Source: Methylophilus sp. 42
GTDB taxonomy: Bacteria > Pseudomonadota > Gammaproteobacteria > Burkholderiales > Methylophilaceae
Length of the DNA: 64,000 nucleotides
Assembly: GCF_000384155.1 (NCBI RefSeq)
Contig: NZ_KB913031.1
Location: forward strand, 1,426,001-1,490,000
Direction: 5' to 3'
Below the pieces are notes generated by a model. That model was not told where the DNA came from, searched no databases, and was given only the letters and a program-made list of their open reading frames with translations. Numbering within the stretch: the stretch's first letter is position 1; each line of letters begins with the position of its first letter. Shown one piece after another: positions 8,932-18,413 of the stretch. Both the position numbers and the translations under genes were made by a program.

Positions 8932-11163
8932 CTATTGTAACTGAAGTATGACACCAGCCAGCGGCGGCAAGTTAAGGCTGATAGAGGCCGGATGTTCCAT
9001 CCATGGGACGGAATCGCTTTGACAGCCATGACCATTACCGAAATTGCTGCCACCATAACAAGCGGCATCACTGTTTAACACTTCCTGATAGTAACCAGAT
9101 TGTGGTACGCCCAAACGATATTGATGGCGCGGTACTGGTGTGAAATTTAACACTATTATAACAAAACTATGGTCATTGCCGCGTCTGATGTAGCTCAATA
9201 TTGACTGGGTAGCATCCTCGCAATCTATCCACTGAAAGCCTTGCGCGTCAAAATCATGCGCATGCAGGGCAGGATGCTGGCGATAAAGTGCGTTCAGGTC
9301 GCGGTTTAATGCCTGTATGCCTCTATGCAAGGCATGGTCAGGAGTTGATGCTTCGAGCAAATGCCAATCCAGGCTCTGGTTGACGCTCCACTCGCGGCTT
9401 TGACCAAATTCGTTACCCATAAAGTTCAATTTCTTGCCTGGCATGGTCATTTGCATGGTTTGTAACAGCCGCAAATTAGAGAATTTTTGCCAGGCATCCC
9501 CGGGCATTTTCTCCAGCAAGGACTTTTTGCCATGCACCACTTCATCATGCGAGAACGGCAGCACAAAGTTCTCGGAGTAAGCATACATCTGCCCAAAAGT
9601 CAGCCGATTGTGATGATATTGGCGGTATACCGGATCCAGTTGCATATAGGTCAAGATGTCGTTCATCCAGCCCATATTCCATTTCATGCTGAATCCTAGG
9701 CCGCCGGCATAGACCGGGCGCGAGACTGCAGGCCAGGCAGTCGACTCTTCAGCAATGGTAAGCACACCAGGAAAGCGCTCGCCAACCATCATGTTGAGTT
9801 GCTTCAGGAATTCAATCACATCAAGGTTTTCGCGGCCGCCATAAGCATTTGGCAACCACTCGCCATCTTTGCGTGAGTAGTCGAGATAGAGCATGGAGGC
9901 GACTGCGTCCACGCGAAAGCCGTCAACATGGAACTCTTTTAGCCAGTAGTAGGCGTTGCTGAGCAAAAAGCAGCGCACTTCATTGCGGCCATAATTGAAG
10001 ATATAGGTGCCCCAGTCCATATGCTCGCCCAGCCTGGGGTCGGCATGCTCATACAGGGCCGTGCCATCAAAACGCGCCAGTGCCCAGTCATCCTTGGGGA
10101 AGTGCCCTGGCACCCAATCAAGGATGACGCCGATATTAGCCGCGTGACAGCGATCAATAAAATACTTCAAATCATCCGGGTTGCCATAGCGTTGGGTGGG
10201 GGCAAAGTATCCCGTGACTTGATAGCCCCACGATTCATTGAGCGGATGCTCGGCAATGGGCAATAATTCAATGTGGGTGTAACCCATGTCAGTTAAATGC
10301 GGAATCAGTGCATCTGCCATGGCGCGATAGCTTAAAAAGTGGCCATTGTGGTCGCGCTGCCAGCTGCCGAGATGCACCTCATAGCAGTTAAAAGGCGCAT
10401 GTAACCAGTCACGTTGCTGGCGTTGTTGCTGCCAACTGTCATCTTGCCAGGTGTAGTGGCTCTCACAGATACGGTTGGCGGTGCCTGGCCTGGCTTCAAA
10501 GGCCTTGCCATACGGGTCGGCCTTGACCATGACATGGCCATGTTCGCGATTGCGGATTTCAAATTTATATAAATCGTGCTCGGTCAAGTGTGGAATAAAT
10601 AATTCCCATACGCCACTGCTGCCGAGTACGCGCATGGCATGTACGCGGCCATCCCACTGGTTAAAGCTGCCAACGACGCTGACACGCTCAGCATTCGGGG
10701 CCCATACGGCGAACCTGACGCCAGGCACAGCATTGACTGTCATGGGGATGGCGCCAAGTGTGTTGTAGGCCTCAAATAATTTGCCTTCGGCAAACAGATG
10801 CAAGTCGTCTGCCGACAAGGTGCTGCCTAAGCTATAGGTGTCGAACGTTTCATAGCTGGATGCCTGCTTATGCAATTGTATTTTGAGTGCAACCGGCGTA
10901 TTGACAGCTGTGCTTGACTTGTAAAGAAACAGGCCTTGCGGATGGTTGAGTGTCATGGCTTGCCAGGCATCATCGACCTTCACCCAAACCTTGTCGGCAT
11001 TCGGCAGAAAAACACGTACATGCCACGGGCCTTGCTGGCTATCTGCATGTACACCCAAGTATTCAAAAGGGTTGTGATGTGTCGCGTCTAAAATACGTTG
11101 CAGATGCAAGGTGTCGGGATGGGGAGTGGCTGAAGGTTTGACTGTCATGCTAGCAATGTCCAT
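8932..11163 (-). CDS. glgB: 1,4-alpha-glucan branching enzyme
   Basis: Introduces alpha-1,6 branches in glycogen (743 residues, GH13 type). An N-terminal CBM48-like module ([11 protein letters not shown]...WHVRVFLP) is followed by a second such module ([20 protein letters not shown]). The catalytic barrel carries [18 protein letters not shown] with the nucleophile at Asp419, [10 protein letters not shown] with the acid, and [13 protein letters not shown]. The first codon is ATG 11163; [10 protein letters not shown] a few codons in is an alternative. It is divergent from glgC with 202 bases between, suggesting a shared control region for glycogen synthesis. Confidence 0.97.
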   Translation of the reverse strand: MDIASMTVKPSATPHPDTLHLQRILDATHHNPFEYLGVHADSQQGPWHVRVFLPNADKVWVKVDDAWQAMTLNHPQGLFLYKSSTAVNTPVALKIQLHKQASSYETFDTYSLGSTLSADDLHLFAEGKLFEAYNTLGAIPMTVNAVPGVRFAVWAPNAERVSVVGSFNQWDGRVHAMRVLGSSGVWELFIPHLTEHDLYKFEIRNREHGHVMVKADPYGKAFEARPGTANRICESHYTWQDDSWQQQRQQRDWLHAPFNCYEVHLGSWQRDHNGHFLSYRAMADALIPHLTDMGYTHIELLPIAEHPLNESWGYQVTGYFAPTQRYGNPDDLKYFIDRCHAANIGVILDWVPGHFPKDDWALARFDGTALYEHADPRLGEHMDWGTYIFNYGRNEVRCFLLSNAYYWLKEFHVDGFRVDAVASMLYLDYSRKDGEWLPNAYGGRENLDVIEFLKQLNMMVGERFPGVLTIAEESTAWPAVSRPVYAGGLGFSMKWNMGWMNDILTYMQLDPVYRQYHHNRLTFGQMYAYSENFVLPFSHDEVVHGKKSLLEKMPGDAWQKFSNLRLLQTMQMTMPGKKLNFMGNEFGQSREWSVNQSLDWHLLEASTPDHALHRGIQALNRDLNALYRQHPALHAHDFDAQGFQWIDCEDATQSILSYIRRGNDHSFVIIVLNFTPVPRHQYRLGVPQSGYYQEVLNSDAACYGGSNFGNGHGCQSDSVPWMEHPASISLNLPPLAGVILQLQ

Positions 11164-11365
11164 TTGACTAGCCTCAATCCTATCAAAAAAAGTTAAGATT
11201 TACGTCATTTATCGCTGAAAATATCGTTGTCTTTACCCGAATTATCATGCAGACTGTGGGTGTCGGACCTGCGGTTACCAAGCGTTGTGTCGTCTCTACC
11301 GGAACGCACATCGCTGCGCATGACTTCGGGCTGATTTTCAGGATCAGAAAAACAGGAACAGCATC

Positions 11366-12688
11366 ATGTCTCAAGCAGCAGAGTTTATCGAACGTCGTAA
11401 AAGCAACCGGCGGCAAGAACGTCCTTCTGACCGCTTTATCAGTAACCTGACAAAAAATACCGTCGCGATTATCCTGGCCGGTGGCCGTGGTAGCCGATTG
11501 AAAAACCTGACTGATTGGCGAGCGAAGCCGGCAGTGCAGTTTGGCGGCAAGTTCCGTATTATCGATTTCCCGCTATCTAATTGCATTAACTCTGGCATCC
11601 GCCGCATTAATGTCGCCACACAATACAAGGCGCAGAGCCTGATTCAGCACGTGCAGCGTGGCTGGGGCTTCTTGCGTGGCGAGTTTAACGAGTACGTCAA
11701 CATCATCCCGGCACAGCAGCGCTTAGGCGAAGAGTGGTACAAAGGTACGGCAGATGCCGTATACCAAAATATCGACTTGTTGCGCGAGAATGGTGGCGAA
11801 TACATTCTGGTGCTGGCTGGCGACCATATTTATAAAATGGACTACGGCAAAATGCTGGCCACACATGCGCGCAGCAATGCGGATATGACGATTGCCTGCA
11901 TTAATGTGCCACTGGAGGACGCCAAAGGCTTTGGCGTGCTGGAGGTAGATAGTACCGACAGGGTGGTGGCGTTTGATGAAAAACCGGCGCATCCCAAGCC
12001 AACGCCCAATAACCCAGAGGTGGCGTTTGCGAGCATGGGTATTTATGTGTTTAACGCCAAATTCCTTTATGAACAGTTGATCCGGGATGCTTACGACCGT
12101 AAGTCCAACCACGATTTCGGCCAGGATATTATTCCCTATATCATCAAGAAATATAAAGTGCAGGCACACCGCTTTGTCGATAGTTGTGTCGGTGCGCAAA
12201 GCGATAATTATTACTGGCGCGATGTCGGTACGATTGATGCTTACTGGGAAGCCAATATGGAGCTGACCAAAGTGATTCCAGAGCTGAACCTGTATGACAG
12301 CGACTGGCCGATCTGGACTTATCAGGAGCAATTGCCGCCGGCCAAGTTTGTGTTTAAAGACGAGGGACGTACCGGTAAGGCAACGGATTCACTGGTGTCT
12401 GGCGGTTGCCTGATCAGCGGCTCATGTGTCTCTAACTCGGTATTATTTTCAGGCGTGCATGTCGCTGATTATTCCGATCTGGATGGTGCGGTCGTACTAC
12501 CAAAAGTCAAGATCAATGAAGGCGTGGTCATGCGTAATGCCGTGATCGACCGTGGTTGCGAGATTCCGGCCGGTATGCATATTGGCGTCGATCTTGAACG
12601 TGACAGAAAGCGTTTTTATGTGTCTGAAAAAGGCATTGTTCTGGTGACGCCAGATATGCTGGGACAGGATTTGTACCGTGTGAAGTAA
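11366..12688 (+). CDS. glgC: Glucose-1-phosphate adenylyltransferase (ADP-glucose pyrophosphorylase)
   Basis: Makes ADP-glucose, the committed step of bacterial glycogen synthesis. The 440-residue protein has the nucleotidyltransferase loop [20 protein letters not shown], the substrate segment [14 protein letters not shown], the glucose-1-phosphate region [13 protein letters not shown], and a C-terminal left-handed beta-helix part with [25 protein letters not shown]-rich ribosome site precedes ATG 11366. It is first in a plus-strand run glgC - GH57 - malQ - glk. No glgA is present in the window. Confidence 0.97.
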   Translation: MSQAAEFIERRKSNRRQERPSDRFISNLTKNTVAIILAGGRGSRLKNLTDWRAKPAVQFGGKFRIIDFPLSNCINSGIRRINVATQYKAQSLIQHVQRGWGFLRGEFNEYVNIIPAQQRLGEEWYKGTADAVYQNIDLLRENGGEYILVLAGDHIYKMDYGKMLATHARSNADMTIACINVPLEDAKGFGVLEVDSTDRVVAFDEKPAHPKPTPNNPEVAFASMGIYVFNAKFLYEQLIRDAYDRKSNHDFGQDIIPYIIKKYKVQAHRFVDSCVGAQSDNYYWRDVGTIDAYWEANMELTKVIPELNLYDSDWPIWTYQEQLPPAKFVFKDEGRTGKATDSLVSGGCLISGSCVSNSVLFSGVHVADYSDLDGAVVLPKVKINEGVVMRNAVIDRGCEIPAGMHIGVDLERDRKRFYVSEKGIVLVTPDMLGQDLYRVK

Positions 12689-12729
12689 TATCAATTGAGA
12701 TGAGGTAACGATGGAAAAGAGGTTGAGGG

Positions 12730-14436
12730 ATGTCCGATAAAAAATTGCTGTTGAATCTGTATTGGCACATGCATCAACCTGACTATCGCGACCTGGTCAC
12801 CGGCGAGTATGTACTGCCGTGGACCTACCTGCACGCACTCAAAGACTATAGCGATATGGCCTATCACCTGGAGCAGAATGCGGCGGCTAGGGTGAGTTTC
12901 AATTTTGTGCCGATTCTGGTTGAGCAGTTACAGGATTACGCTGACCAGTCGCGCACAGGTGAATGGCGTGACCCCTTGTTGCGCTTGCTGGCGAACCCGG
13001 ATCTGGACAATATTACCGATGCCGAATGCCAGCTCATTGTAGACAGTTGCTTCAAGGCGCATCATGAAAAAATGCTGAGCCCGTTTCCGCATTACCAGCG
13101 CCTGCTGAAATTGTACGAACTGGTCGAGCCCATCATGCAAAACGGCCAGTTTCATTATCTCTCAGCCCAATATAAAGCGGACTTGCTGGTTTGGTACCAC
13201 CTGGCGTGGACGGGCGAGGGGTTGCGGCGCAAAAACAAAACGGTGCAGGCACTGATGCAAAAAGGCTTGCTGTTTACGCTCAAAGACCGCCAGGCATTGC
13301 TGGGTGTGATCAGCGAAACCTTGCAGGGCATTTTGCCTCGCTACCAGGCCTTGTTGGCAAAAGGCCAGATCGAGATGTCTACCACGCCTTACTACCATCC
13401 GATTTTGCCCTTGCTCATCGATTTGAAAAGCACACGCGATGCCATGCCGGAAGCGCCTTTGCCACATTCGGCGAATTATCCTGATGGGTATACACGGGCC
13501 ATTGCCCATGTAGAGGCCGCCCAGCACTATCATGAAAAAATCTTTCACCAAAAGGCGCTTGGCATGTGGCCAGCCGAAGGCGCTGTTTCGCATGCGGCAT
13601 TGTCGTTATTAGCCGAACAAGGTGTCGCTTGGGCCGCGACCGGGCAGGGTGTGCTGGCCAATAGTTTGCGCAAATTGGGCCTGCCGCATGAGCAGCCGCG
13701 AGATTACCTCTATCAGCCATACAAAATCACCAATGGCCAGCAAGATATCGTCTGCTTTTTCCGCGACGATCACCTTTCTGACAAAATCGGTTTTGAGTAC
13801 TCCAAGCAATATGCCAGCGAAGCGGTACATGATTTTGTGCAGTCGCTGGAGCACATTCTTGCCCACAGCGAAGATGAAACGCCGGTGGTGAGTGTGATTC
13901 TGGATGGCGAAAATGCCTGGGAATATTACCCATACAACGGTTTTTACTTTTTGCAGGAGCTCTATCACGCCCTGGCGACGCATGCTGATATCCAGATGAC
14001 CACGTTTAGTGATGTGCTGGCTATGCAGCAAACCAAGCAACTGCCGGAGCCCAAGTTGCTGAATGATATTTGTGCCGGTAGCTGGGTCTATGGCACCTTT
14101 AGCACCTGGATCGGCGAACCGGCGAAAAACCGTGCCTGGGATTTGCTGTGTGAAGCCAAACGGCAATATGACCAGCATGTGCATGAGTTATCTGCGACTG
14201 CCAAACAGAAATGCCAGCAACAACTGGCGCTTTGTGAAGGCTCTGACTGGTTTTGGTGGTTTGGCGACTACAATAATGCGCAAAGCGTGCAAAGTTTTGA
14301 CCAGCTATACCGCCGCAATTTGAGCAACCTCTATCAGTTGCTGGGCCTAGTGCCGCCAGCGCATTTGTCTCAGCCCATTAGCCTGGGCGGCGGTGACGCT
14401 GAAAATGCAGGCACCATGCGTCGCGGGCAATCCTGA
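12730..14436 (+). CDS. Glycoside hydrolase family 57 protein (alpha-amylase-like)
   Basis: A 568-residue GH57 enzyme that acts on alpha-glucans; whether it is an amylase, a glucanotransferase or a branching enzyme cannot be told from sequence alone. The N-terminal family signature WHMHQPDYRD is present. The likely nucleophile is Glu283 in GMWPAEGAVS, and the likely acid is Asp392 in ILDGENAWEYYPY. The C-terminal part contains GDYNNAQSVQSFDQLYRRN, as in intracellular GH57 proteins of glycogen clusters. There is no signal peptide, so it acts in the cytoplasm. It overlaps a long upstream extension of the malQ frame but not malQ's likely true start. Confidence 0.9.
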   Translation: MSDKKLLLNLYWHMHQPDYRDLVTGEYVLPWTYLHALKDYSDMAYHLEQNAAARVSFNFVPILVEQLQDYADQSRTGEWRDPLLRLLANPDLDNITDAECQLIVDSCFKAHHEKMLSPFPHYQRLLKLYELVEPIMQNGQFHYLSAQYKADLLVWYHLAWTGEGLRRKNKTVQALMQKGLLFTLKDRQALLGVISETLQGILPRYQALLAKGQIEMSTTPYYHPILPLLIDLKSTRDAMPEAPLPHSANYPDGYTRAIAHVEAAQHYHEKIFHQKALGMWPAEGAVSHAALSLLAEQGVAWAATGQGVLANSLRKLGLPHEQPRDYLYQPYKITNGQQDIVCFFRDDHLSDKIGFEYSKQYASEAVHDFVQSLEHILAHSEDETPVVSVILDGENAWEYYPYNGFYFLQELYHALATHADIQMTTFSDVLAMQQTKQLPEPKLLNDICAGSWVYGTFSTWIGEPAKNRAWDLLCEAKRQYDQHVHELSATAKQKCQQQLALCEGSDWFWWFGDYNNAQSVQSFDQLYRRNLSNLYQLLGLVPPAHLSQPISLGGGDAENAGTMRRGQS

Positions 14437-14467
14437 CCGATTTTATTTTTTTCTGAATGCCAATCTC

Positions 14468-15937
14468 ATGACACAAGCTAGACAAGCAGGTGTGTTGCTG
14501 CACATCACTTCATTACCTGAAGGCAATCTTGGGCCGGATGCCTATCGTTTCGTCGATAAACTGGTGGAAATGGGGGTGGCCATCTGGCAAACCTTGCCAG
14601 TCAACCAGCCACACGGTGACCAGTCGCCTTACCAAAGCGTGTCGGCGCATGCCGGGCATACTGGCATGATCAGTCCCAGGCAGTTGTTGCAAGAGGGCTG
14701 GTGCCAGCCTGAAGAGGCTGAGCTGCCATTACCTGCGTTAATCGCTAAAATCATGTTACGTGTGCAGTCTGGCAGCGCGCCGTCTAAAGCGGACGGTCGC
14801 GGCCTTACCTGGTCGGGTTTTGCACGTTTTTGCCAGACACAACATTACTGGCTGGAAGATTTTGCCTTATTTTTGAGCTTGCGTGAGCAGCATGCGCAGC
14901 AAAGCTGGCAGCAATGGCCGGAGGCTTACAGATTGCATGATGTGCTGGCCTTGCAGGCCTTTACCGCCGCACACCAGGAGCAACTGACGCTGATTAAATT
15001 CACGCAATACGTGTTTTTTCAGCAATGGGCGCAACTTAAACTGTATGCCAACCAGCGCGGCATCAAGTTATTTGGCGATATCCCGATTTTTGTTGCCTAC
15101 GATAGCGTAGATGTCTGGGCGCATCCTGAGTGGTTCAAATTGGATGCTGAACTCAATATGACGGTGGTGGCCGGCGTGCCGCCTGATTACTTTTCTGAAA
15201 CCGGCCAGCGCTGGGGTAACCCACACTATGACTGGCAAGTGATGCAAGCCGATGGGTTTGCCTGGTGGCTGGGCCGCATTGATACCCAGGCGCAATTGTT
15301 TGATGTACTGCGTATTGACCATTTCCGTGGCTTGCAAGCCGCCTGGGAAATTCCTGCACTGGAGCCTACCGCAATCAACGGCACCTGGCAGGATGCACCA
15401 GGGCATGCGTTGTTGCAAGCCATTACCGAGACCTTTCCACAACTCAGCCTGGTGGCTGAAGACCTGGGCATCATTACTGACGAAGTCGATGCTTTACGAC
15501 ATGCGTTTGAGTTGCCTGGTATGAAAATTTTGCAATTTGCTTTTGGTGGCGATGAGGATAATCCCTATTTGCCAGAGAATATCGAAGAAAATAGTGTTGC
15601 CTATACCGGCACTCACGATAACGACACCACGTTAGGCTGGTATCAGGCTGCGCCAGAGCATGTACGCAACCACTTGCATCACTATTTAAGCCAGCATTTA
15701 AATCAAGAACAGCCTGACATGCCAACAGCGCTGATACAACTTACGTTTAATAGTGTGGCTAACCTGGCTATTGTGCCCATGCAGGATATTCTGGCACTAG
15801 ACAGCCAGTCACGTATGAATACGCCGGGCACCATAGAGGGCAATTGGGCCTGGCGCATGCAATGGGCGCAGTTAAGCGATGATAAACTGCACTCTTTCAG
15901 ACAATTAGTAGAAGAAAGTGACCGCGTGCATGCCTGA
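14468..15937 (+). CDS. malQ: 4-alpha-glucanotransferase (amylomaltase)
   Basis: Transfers alpha-1,4-glucan segments between maltodextrins and releases glucose (GH77). The frame is open from 14393, but conserved sequence begins with MTQARQAGVLLHITSLPEG, so I place the start at ATG 14468 (489 residues). The catalytic nucleophile is Asp284 in VLRIDHFRG and the acid is Glu331 in LVAEDLGII; AYTGTHDNDTT near the C-terminus is also characteristic. It starts 31 bases after the GH57 stop and overlaps glk, so glucose released here can be phosphorylated by the next gene's product. Confidence 0.95.
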   Translation: MTQARQAGVLLHITSLPEGNLGPDAYRFVDKLVEMGVAIWQTLPVNQPHGDQSPYQSVSAHAGHTGMISPRQLLQEGWCQPEEAELPLPALIAKIMLRVQSGSAPSKADGRGLTWSGFARFCQTQHYWLEDFALFLSLREQHAQQSWQQWPEAYRLHDVLALQAFTAAHQEQLTLIKFTQYVFFQQWAQLKLYANQRGIKLFGDIPIFVAYDSVDVWAHPEWFKLDAELNMTVVAGVPPDYFSETGQRWGNPHYDWQVMQADGFAWWLGRIDTQAQLFDVLRIDHFRGLQAAWEIPALEPTAINGTWQDAPGHALLQAITETFPQLSLVAEDLGIITDEVDALRHAFELPGMKILQFAFGGDEDNPYLPENIEENSVAYTGTHDNDTTLGWYQAAPEHVRNHLHHYLSQHLNQEQPDMPTALIQLTFNSVANLAIVPMQDILALDSQSRMNTPGTIEGNWAWRMQWAQLSDDKLHSFRQLVEESDRVHA

Positions 15938-16859
15938 AGCAAATGCTGTGTATCGTTTGGGCTTGGATGTAGGCGGGACGAATTTACGCCTGGGCGTGTT
16001 TTCTGACCTGGCGCTGGTTGAAGAAACACGCTTCCAGGCCAATTACTCTGCCATTTGCAAACAATATCCGCCAGCGCAAGCCTGGCAAACCATTTTGCAG
16101 GTGACGGCAGATGCTATTCGCCCTTTGCTAAGCAAATATCCAGCCATTCAGTCCATAGGCATCGGTTTTCCCGGGTTTATTAACCCGCAAACCGGCATAC
16201 TGGCGCAATCGCCCAATTTGCCAGGGTTGCGGGATGTCAATCTTGGCCATGACCTGACGGACTTGCTGGGGATCAAGGTCCGCGTTGAAAACGACGCCAA
16301 TGCGGCTGCCTATGGAGAATATTGCCAATTAGGCCAACCAGCGGGTGGCCTGCTTTACATCGGCCTGGGCACAGGTGTGGGCGCCGGATTGGTGGTGAAT
16401 GGCAAAGTGTGGGCCGGGCATCATGGCTATGCGCTAGAGGCGGGCCATATTATTGTCGTGCCAGAAGGGCGTTTATGTGGTTGCGGTAATCAGGGCTGCG
16501 TCGAACAATATGCTTCTGCCACAGGCATCAGCCAGGCCTATGCTGACCTCACTGGCCACACACTGACTGCCCAGGCGATTGCTGTGGCTGCTGACCAAGG
16601 CGATAGTCATGCCCAGGCAGTCTATGCTGATGCTGGCAGTAAACTGGCGCAAATGCTGGCCAGTGTGCTGAAAGTGGTCGATGTGGAAAATGTACTGATC
16701 GGTGGTGGTGTGGTGGCTGCCTGGTCATTGATGTCAGCCGCATTTCAGCAACGCTTGGAACACGACTTGATTCCAGTGTTGCGCGGTAAAATCCAGGTGC
16801 ATATCACCCGCTCTGGTGATGTGGCAGGCATGCTGGGTGCTGCGCTATTAGCTGTTTAG
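15930..16859 (+). CDS. glk: ROK-family glucokinase
   Basis: ATP-dependent sugar kinase, most likely glucokinase. It has the ROK phosphate loop GLDVGGTNLRLGVF, the catalytic segment VENDANAAAYGEY, and the ROK zinc signature CGCGNQGCVEQYAS preceded by the EAGH histidine. ATG 15930 overlaps the malQ stop by 8 bases, indicating translational coupling; GTG 15918 is an alternative start. The position after malQ suggests that it returns glucose freed from glycogen or maltodextrin to glucose-6-phosphate. Other ROK kinases (fructose, N-acetyl sugars) are possible but less fitting. It ends 8 bases from convergent queG. Confidence 0.88.
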   Translation: MPEANAVYRLGLDVGGTNLRLGVFSDLALVEETRFQANYSAICKQYPPAQAWQTILQVTADAIRPLLSKYPAIQSIGIGFPGFINPQTGILAQSPNLPGLRDVNLGHDLTDLLGIKVRVENDANAAAYGEYCQLGQPAGGLLYIGLGTGVGAGLVVNGKVWAGHHGYALEAGHIIVVPEGRLCGCGNQGCVEQYASATGISQAYADLTGHTLTAQAIAVAADQGDSHAQAVYADAGSKLAQMLASVLKVVDVENVLIGGGVVAAWSLMSAAFQQRLEHDLIPVLRGKIQVHITRSGDVAGMLGAALLAV

Positions 16860-16867
16860 GCCACGTT

Positions 16868-17956
16868 TTACTGATGTTGCGCCAATGCCCAGGCCACATG
16901 TTCCCTAACCAGGGCATGGCTATCGTCTTGCCGCGCCTGCAGTGCCGCAAGCACAGCCGGTGAGCTGGGCGCGTTGCCCAAGCCAACGGCAATATTGCGC
17001 AACCATTGCACGTAGCCAATACGGTAAATCGCACTCCCCGCCATGCGCGCTTGAAATTCGGCCTCTGTCCAGGCAAAGCAATCGACCAAATCACTACTGT
17101 CCAACCCGTGTCTGACGGCAAAATCACTTTCCTGGCTCTTCACGGCAAATTTGTTCCATGGGCAAATCAGCTGGCAGTCATCACAGCCATAAACGCGGTT
17201 GCCGATCAGTGGCCGTAGTTCCAGTGGAATGCTGCCCTGGTATTCAATGGTCAGGTAAGAAATACAGCGCCTGGCGTCCAGCTCATAAGGCGCCACAATG
17301 GCGCGAGTAGGGCAGATGTCTATACAGGCTGAGCAACTGCCACAATGCGCGCTCGTTGGCGGGTCGATGGGCAAGGGCAGGTTGGTATAAATTTCGCCCA
17401 GAAAGAACCATGAACCCTGTTGTCGGTTGAGTAACAAAGTATGTTTTCCACGCCAGCCAACGCCAGCCTTGGTGGCCAATGCCACTTCGAGTACCGGCGC
17501 GCTGTCAGCAAACACACGGTATTCAAAACTGCCATAAGTCTCGGTGATGCGCGTACACAGTTGCTGCAACTTTTGCCGCATCACCTTATGGTAATCACGG
17601 CCCATGGCGTAGCGGGCAACATAAGCTTTGTCTGGATTCTCCAGCACCTGCCAGCCGTCAGCTGCGTTTTCAGGCAAATAATTCAGATTGACCGAGATCA
17701 CGCGCAGTGTGCCCGGCACCAATTCTGCCGGACGGCTTCGCTTGGTGCCATGTTTTGCCATATAATCCATGTCGCCGTGGTATTGTTTGTCCAGCCAGTT
17801 TAAAAACTCCGGCTCAGCGGCAGATAAGTCAGTATCGGTGATGCCGATGCTGCCAAACCCCAATTCTCGCGCCCAGCCTTTGATGGTCGCTGCCATCTGT
17901 GCGGCGGCTTGCTCATCAGGCAATTGAATGGGGACGGGATGTGATTGATGTGACAT
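16868..17956 (-). CDS. queG: Epoxyqueuosine reductase
   Basis: Cobalamin- and iron-sulfur-dependent enzyme for the last step of queuosine synthesis in tRNA (362 residues). The N-terminal domain has GFGSIGITDTDLS and KQYHGDMDYMAKHG. Two [4Fe-4S] motifs follow: CGSCSACIDICP and CDDCQLICPWN. A HEAT-like C-terminal tail (ALVREHVAWALAQHQ) closes the protein, as in bacterial QueG. The annotated ATG 17956 overlaps the divergent tsaE start; a downstream Met (MAATIKGWA, 17896) is a reasonable alternative that matches the length of E. coli QueG better. Confidence 0.96.
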   Translation of the reverse strand: MSHQSHPVPIQLPDEQAAAQMAATIKGWARELGFGSIGITDTDLSAAEPEFLNWLDKQYHGDMDYMAKHGTKRSRPAELVPGTLRVISVNLNYLPENAADGWQVLENPDKAYVARYAMGRDYHKVMRQKLQQLCTRITETYGSFEYRVFADSAPVLEVALATKAGVGWRGKHTLLLNRQQGSWFFLGEIYTNLPLPIDPPTSAHCGSCSACIDICPTRAIVAPYELDARRCISYLTIEYQGSIPLELRPLIGNRVYGCDDCQLICPWNKFAVKSQESDFAVRHGLDSSDLVDCFAWTEAEFQARMAGSAIYRIGYVQWLRNIAVGLGNAPSSPAVLAALQARQDDSHALVREHVAWALAQHQ

Positions 17957-18413
17957 GACAGAAACGTATTCTACACAGATTTTAAAAGACGAAGCAGCGA
18001 CTGTGCATGCCGCAGAAGTGCTGGCAACGCAATTGAGACCGGGGCAGGTGATTTACCTGCATGGCGACCTTGGTGCGGGCAAGACGACGCTGGTGCGCGG
18101 CATTTTGCACGCGCTGGGTCATATCGGCAAGGTCAAGAGTCCGACTTATACCATCGTCGAGCCATACAATCTGGCCATCGCTTCATGTTACCATTTTGAC
18201 CTGTACCGCTTTCAGGACCCCGAGGAGTGGGAAGCTGCCGGATTCCGCGATTATTTCAATGCCGACAGTATTTGCCTGGTTGAGTGGCCTGAGCGTGCCG
18301 AGCAGGTATTGCCACAAGCCGATATAGAGATTCGATTTGATATTTTGCCGCACGGCCGCGTGCTGCATATCACCAGTCAGCACGCGCTGGCGTTGGAAGG
18401 ACTATGCCAGTAA
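17955..18413 (+). CDS. tsaE: tRNA threonylcarbamoyladenosine biosynthesis ATPase TsaE
   Basis: ATPase partner of TsaB/TsaD in t6A37 synthesis of ANN-decoding tRNAs (152 residues). Walker A is GDLGAGKTTL (from residue 37), followed by the family-specific VKSPTYTIVEPYNL and the FDLYRFQDPEEWEAAGFRDYF segment; the LVEWPERAE motif is also typical. Its ATG shares two bases with the divergent queG start within the sequence CATG. Its end overlaps the amidase start by 10 bases. The tsaE-amidase-mutL order is ancestral in proteobacteria, but here mutL is separated by an inserted repeat and a helicase gene. Confidence 0.95.
   Translation: MTETYSTQILKDEAATVHAAEVLATQLRPGQVIYLHGDLGAGKTTLVRGILHALGHIGKVKSPTYTIVEPYNLAIASCYHFDLYRFQDPEEWEAAGFRDYFNADSICLVEWPERAEQVLPQADIEIRFDILPHGRVLHITSQHALALEGLCQ

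Noticed and set aside
14393-14467. Upstream extension of malQ overlapping the GH57 gene.
   Set aside because: The extra residues do not resemble amylomaltase, and conserved sequence starts right after ATG 14468.
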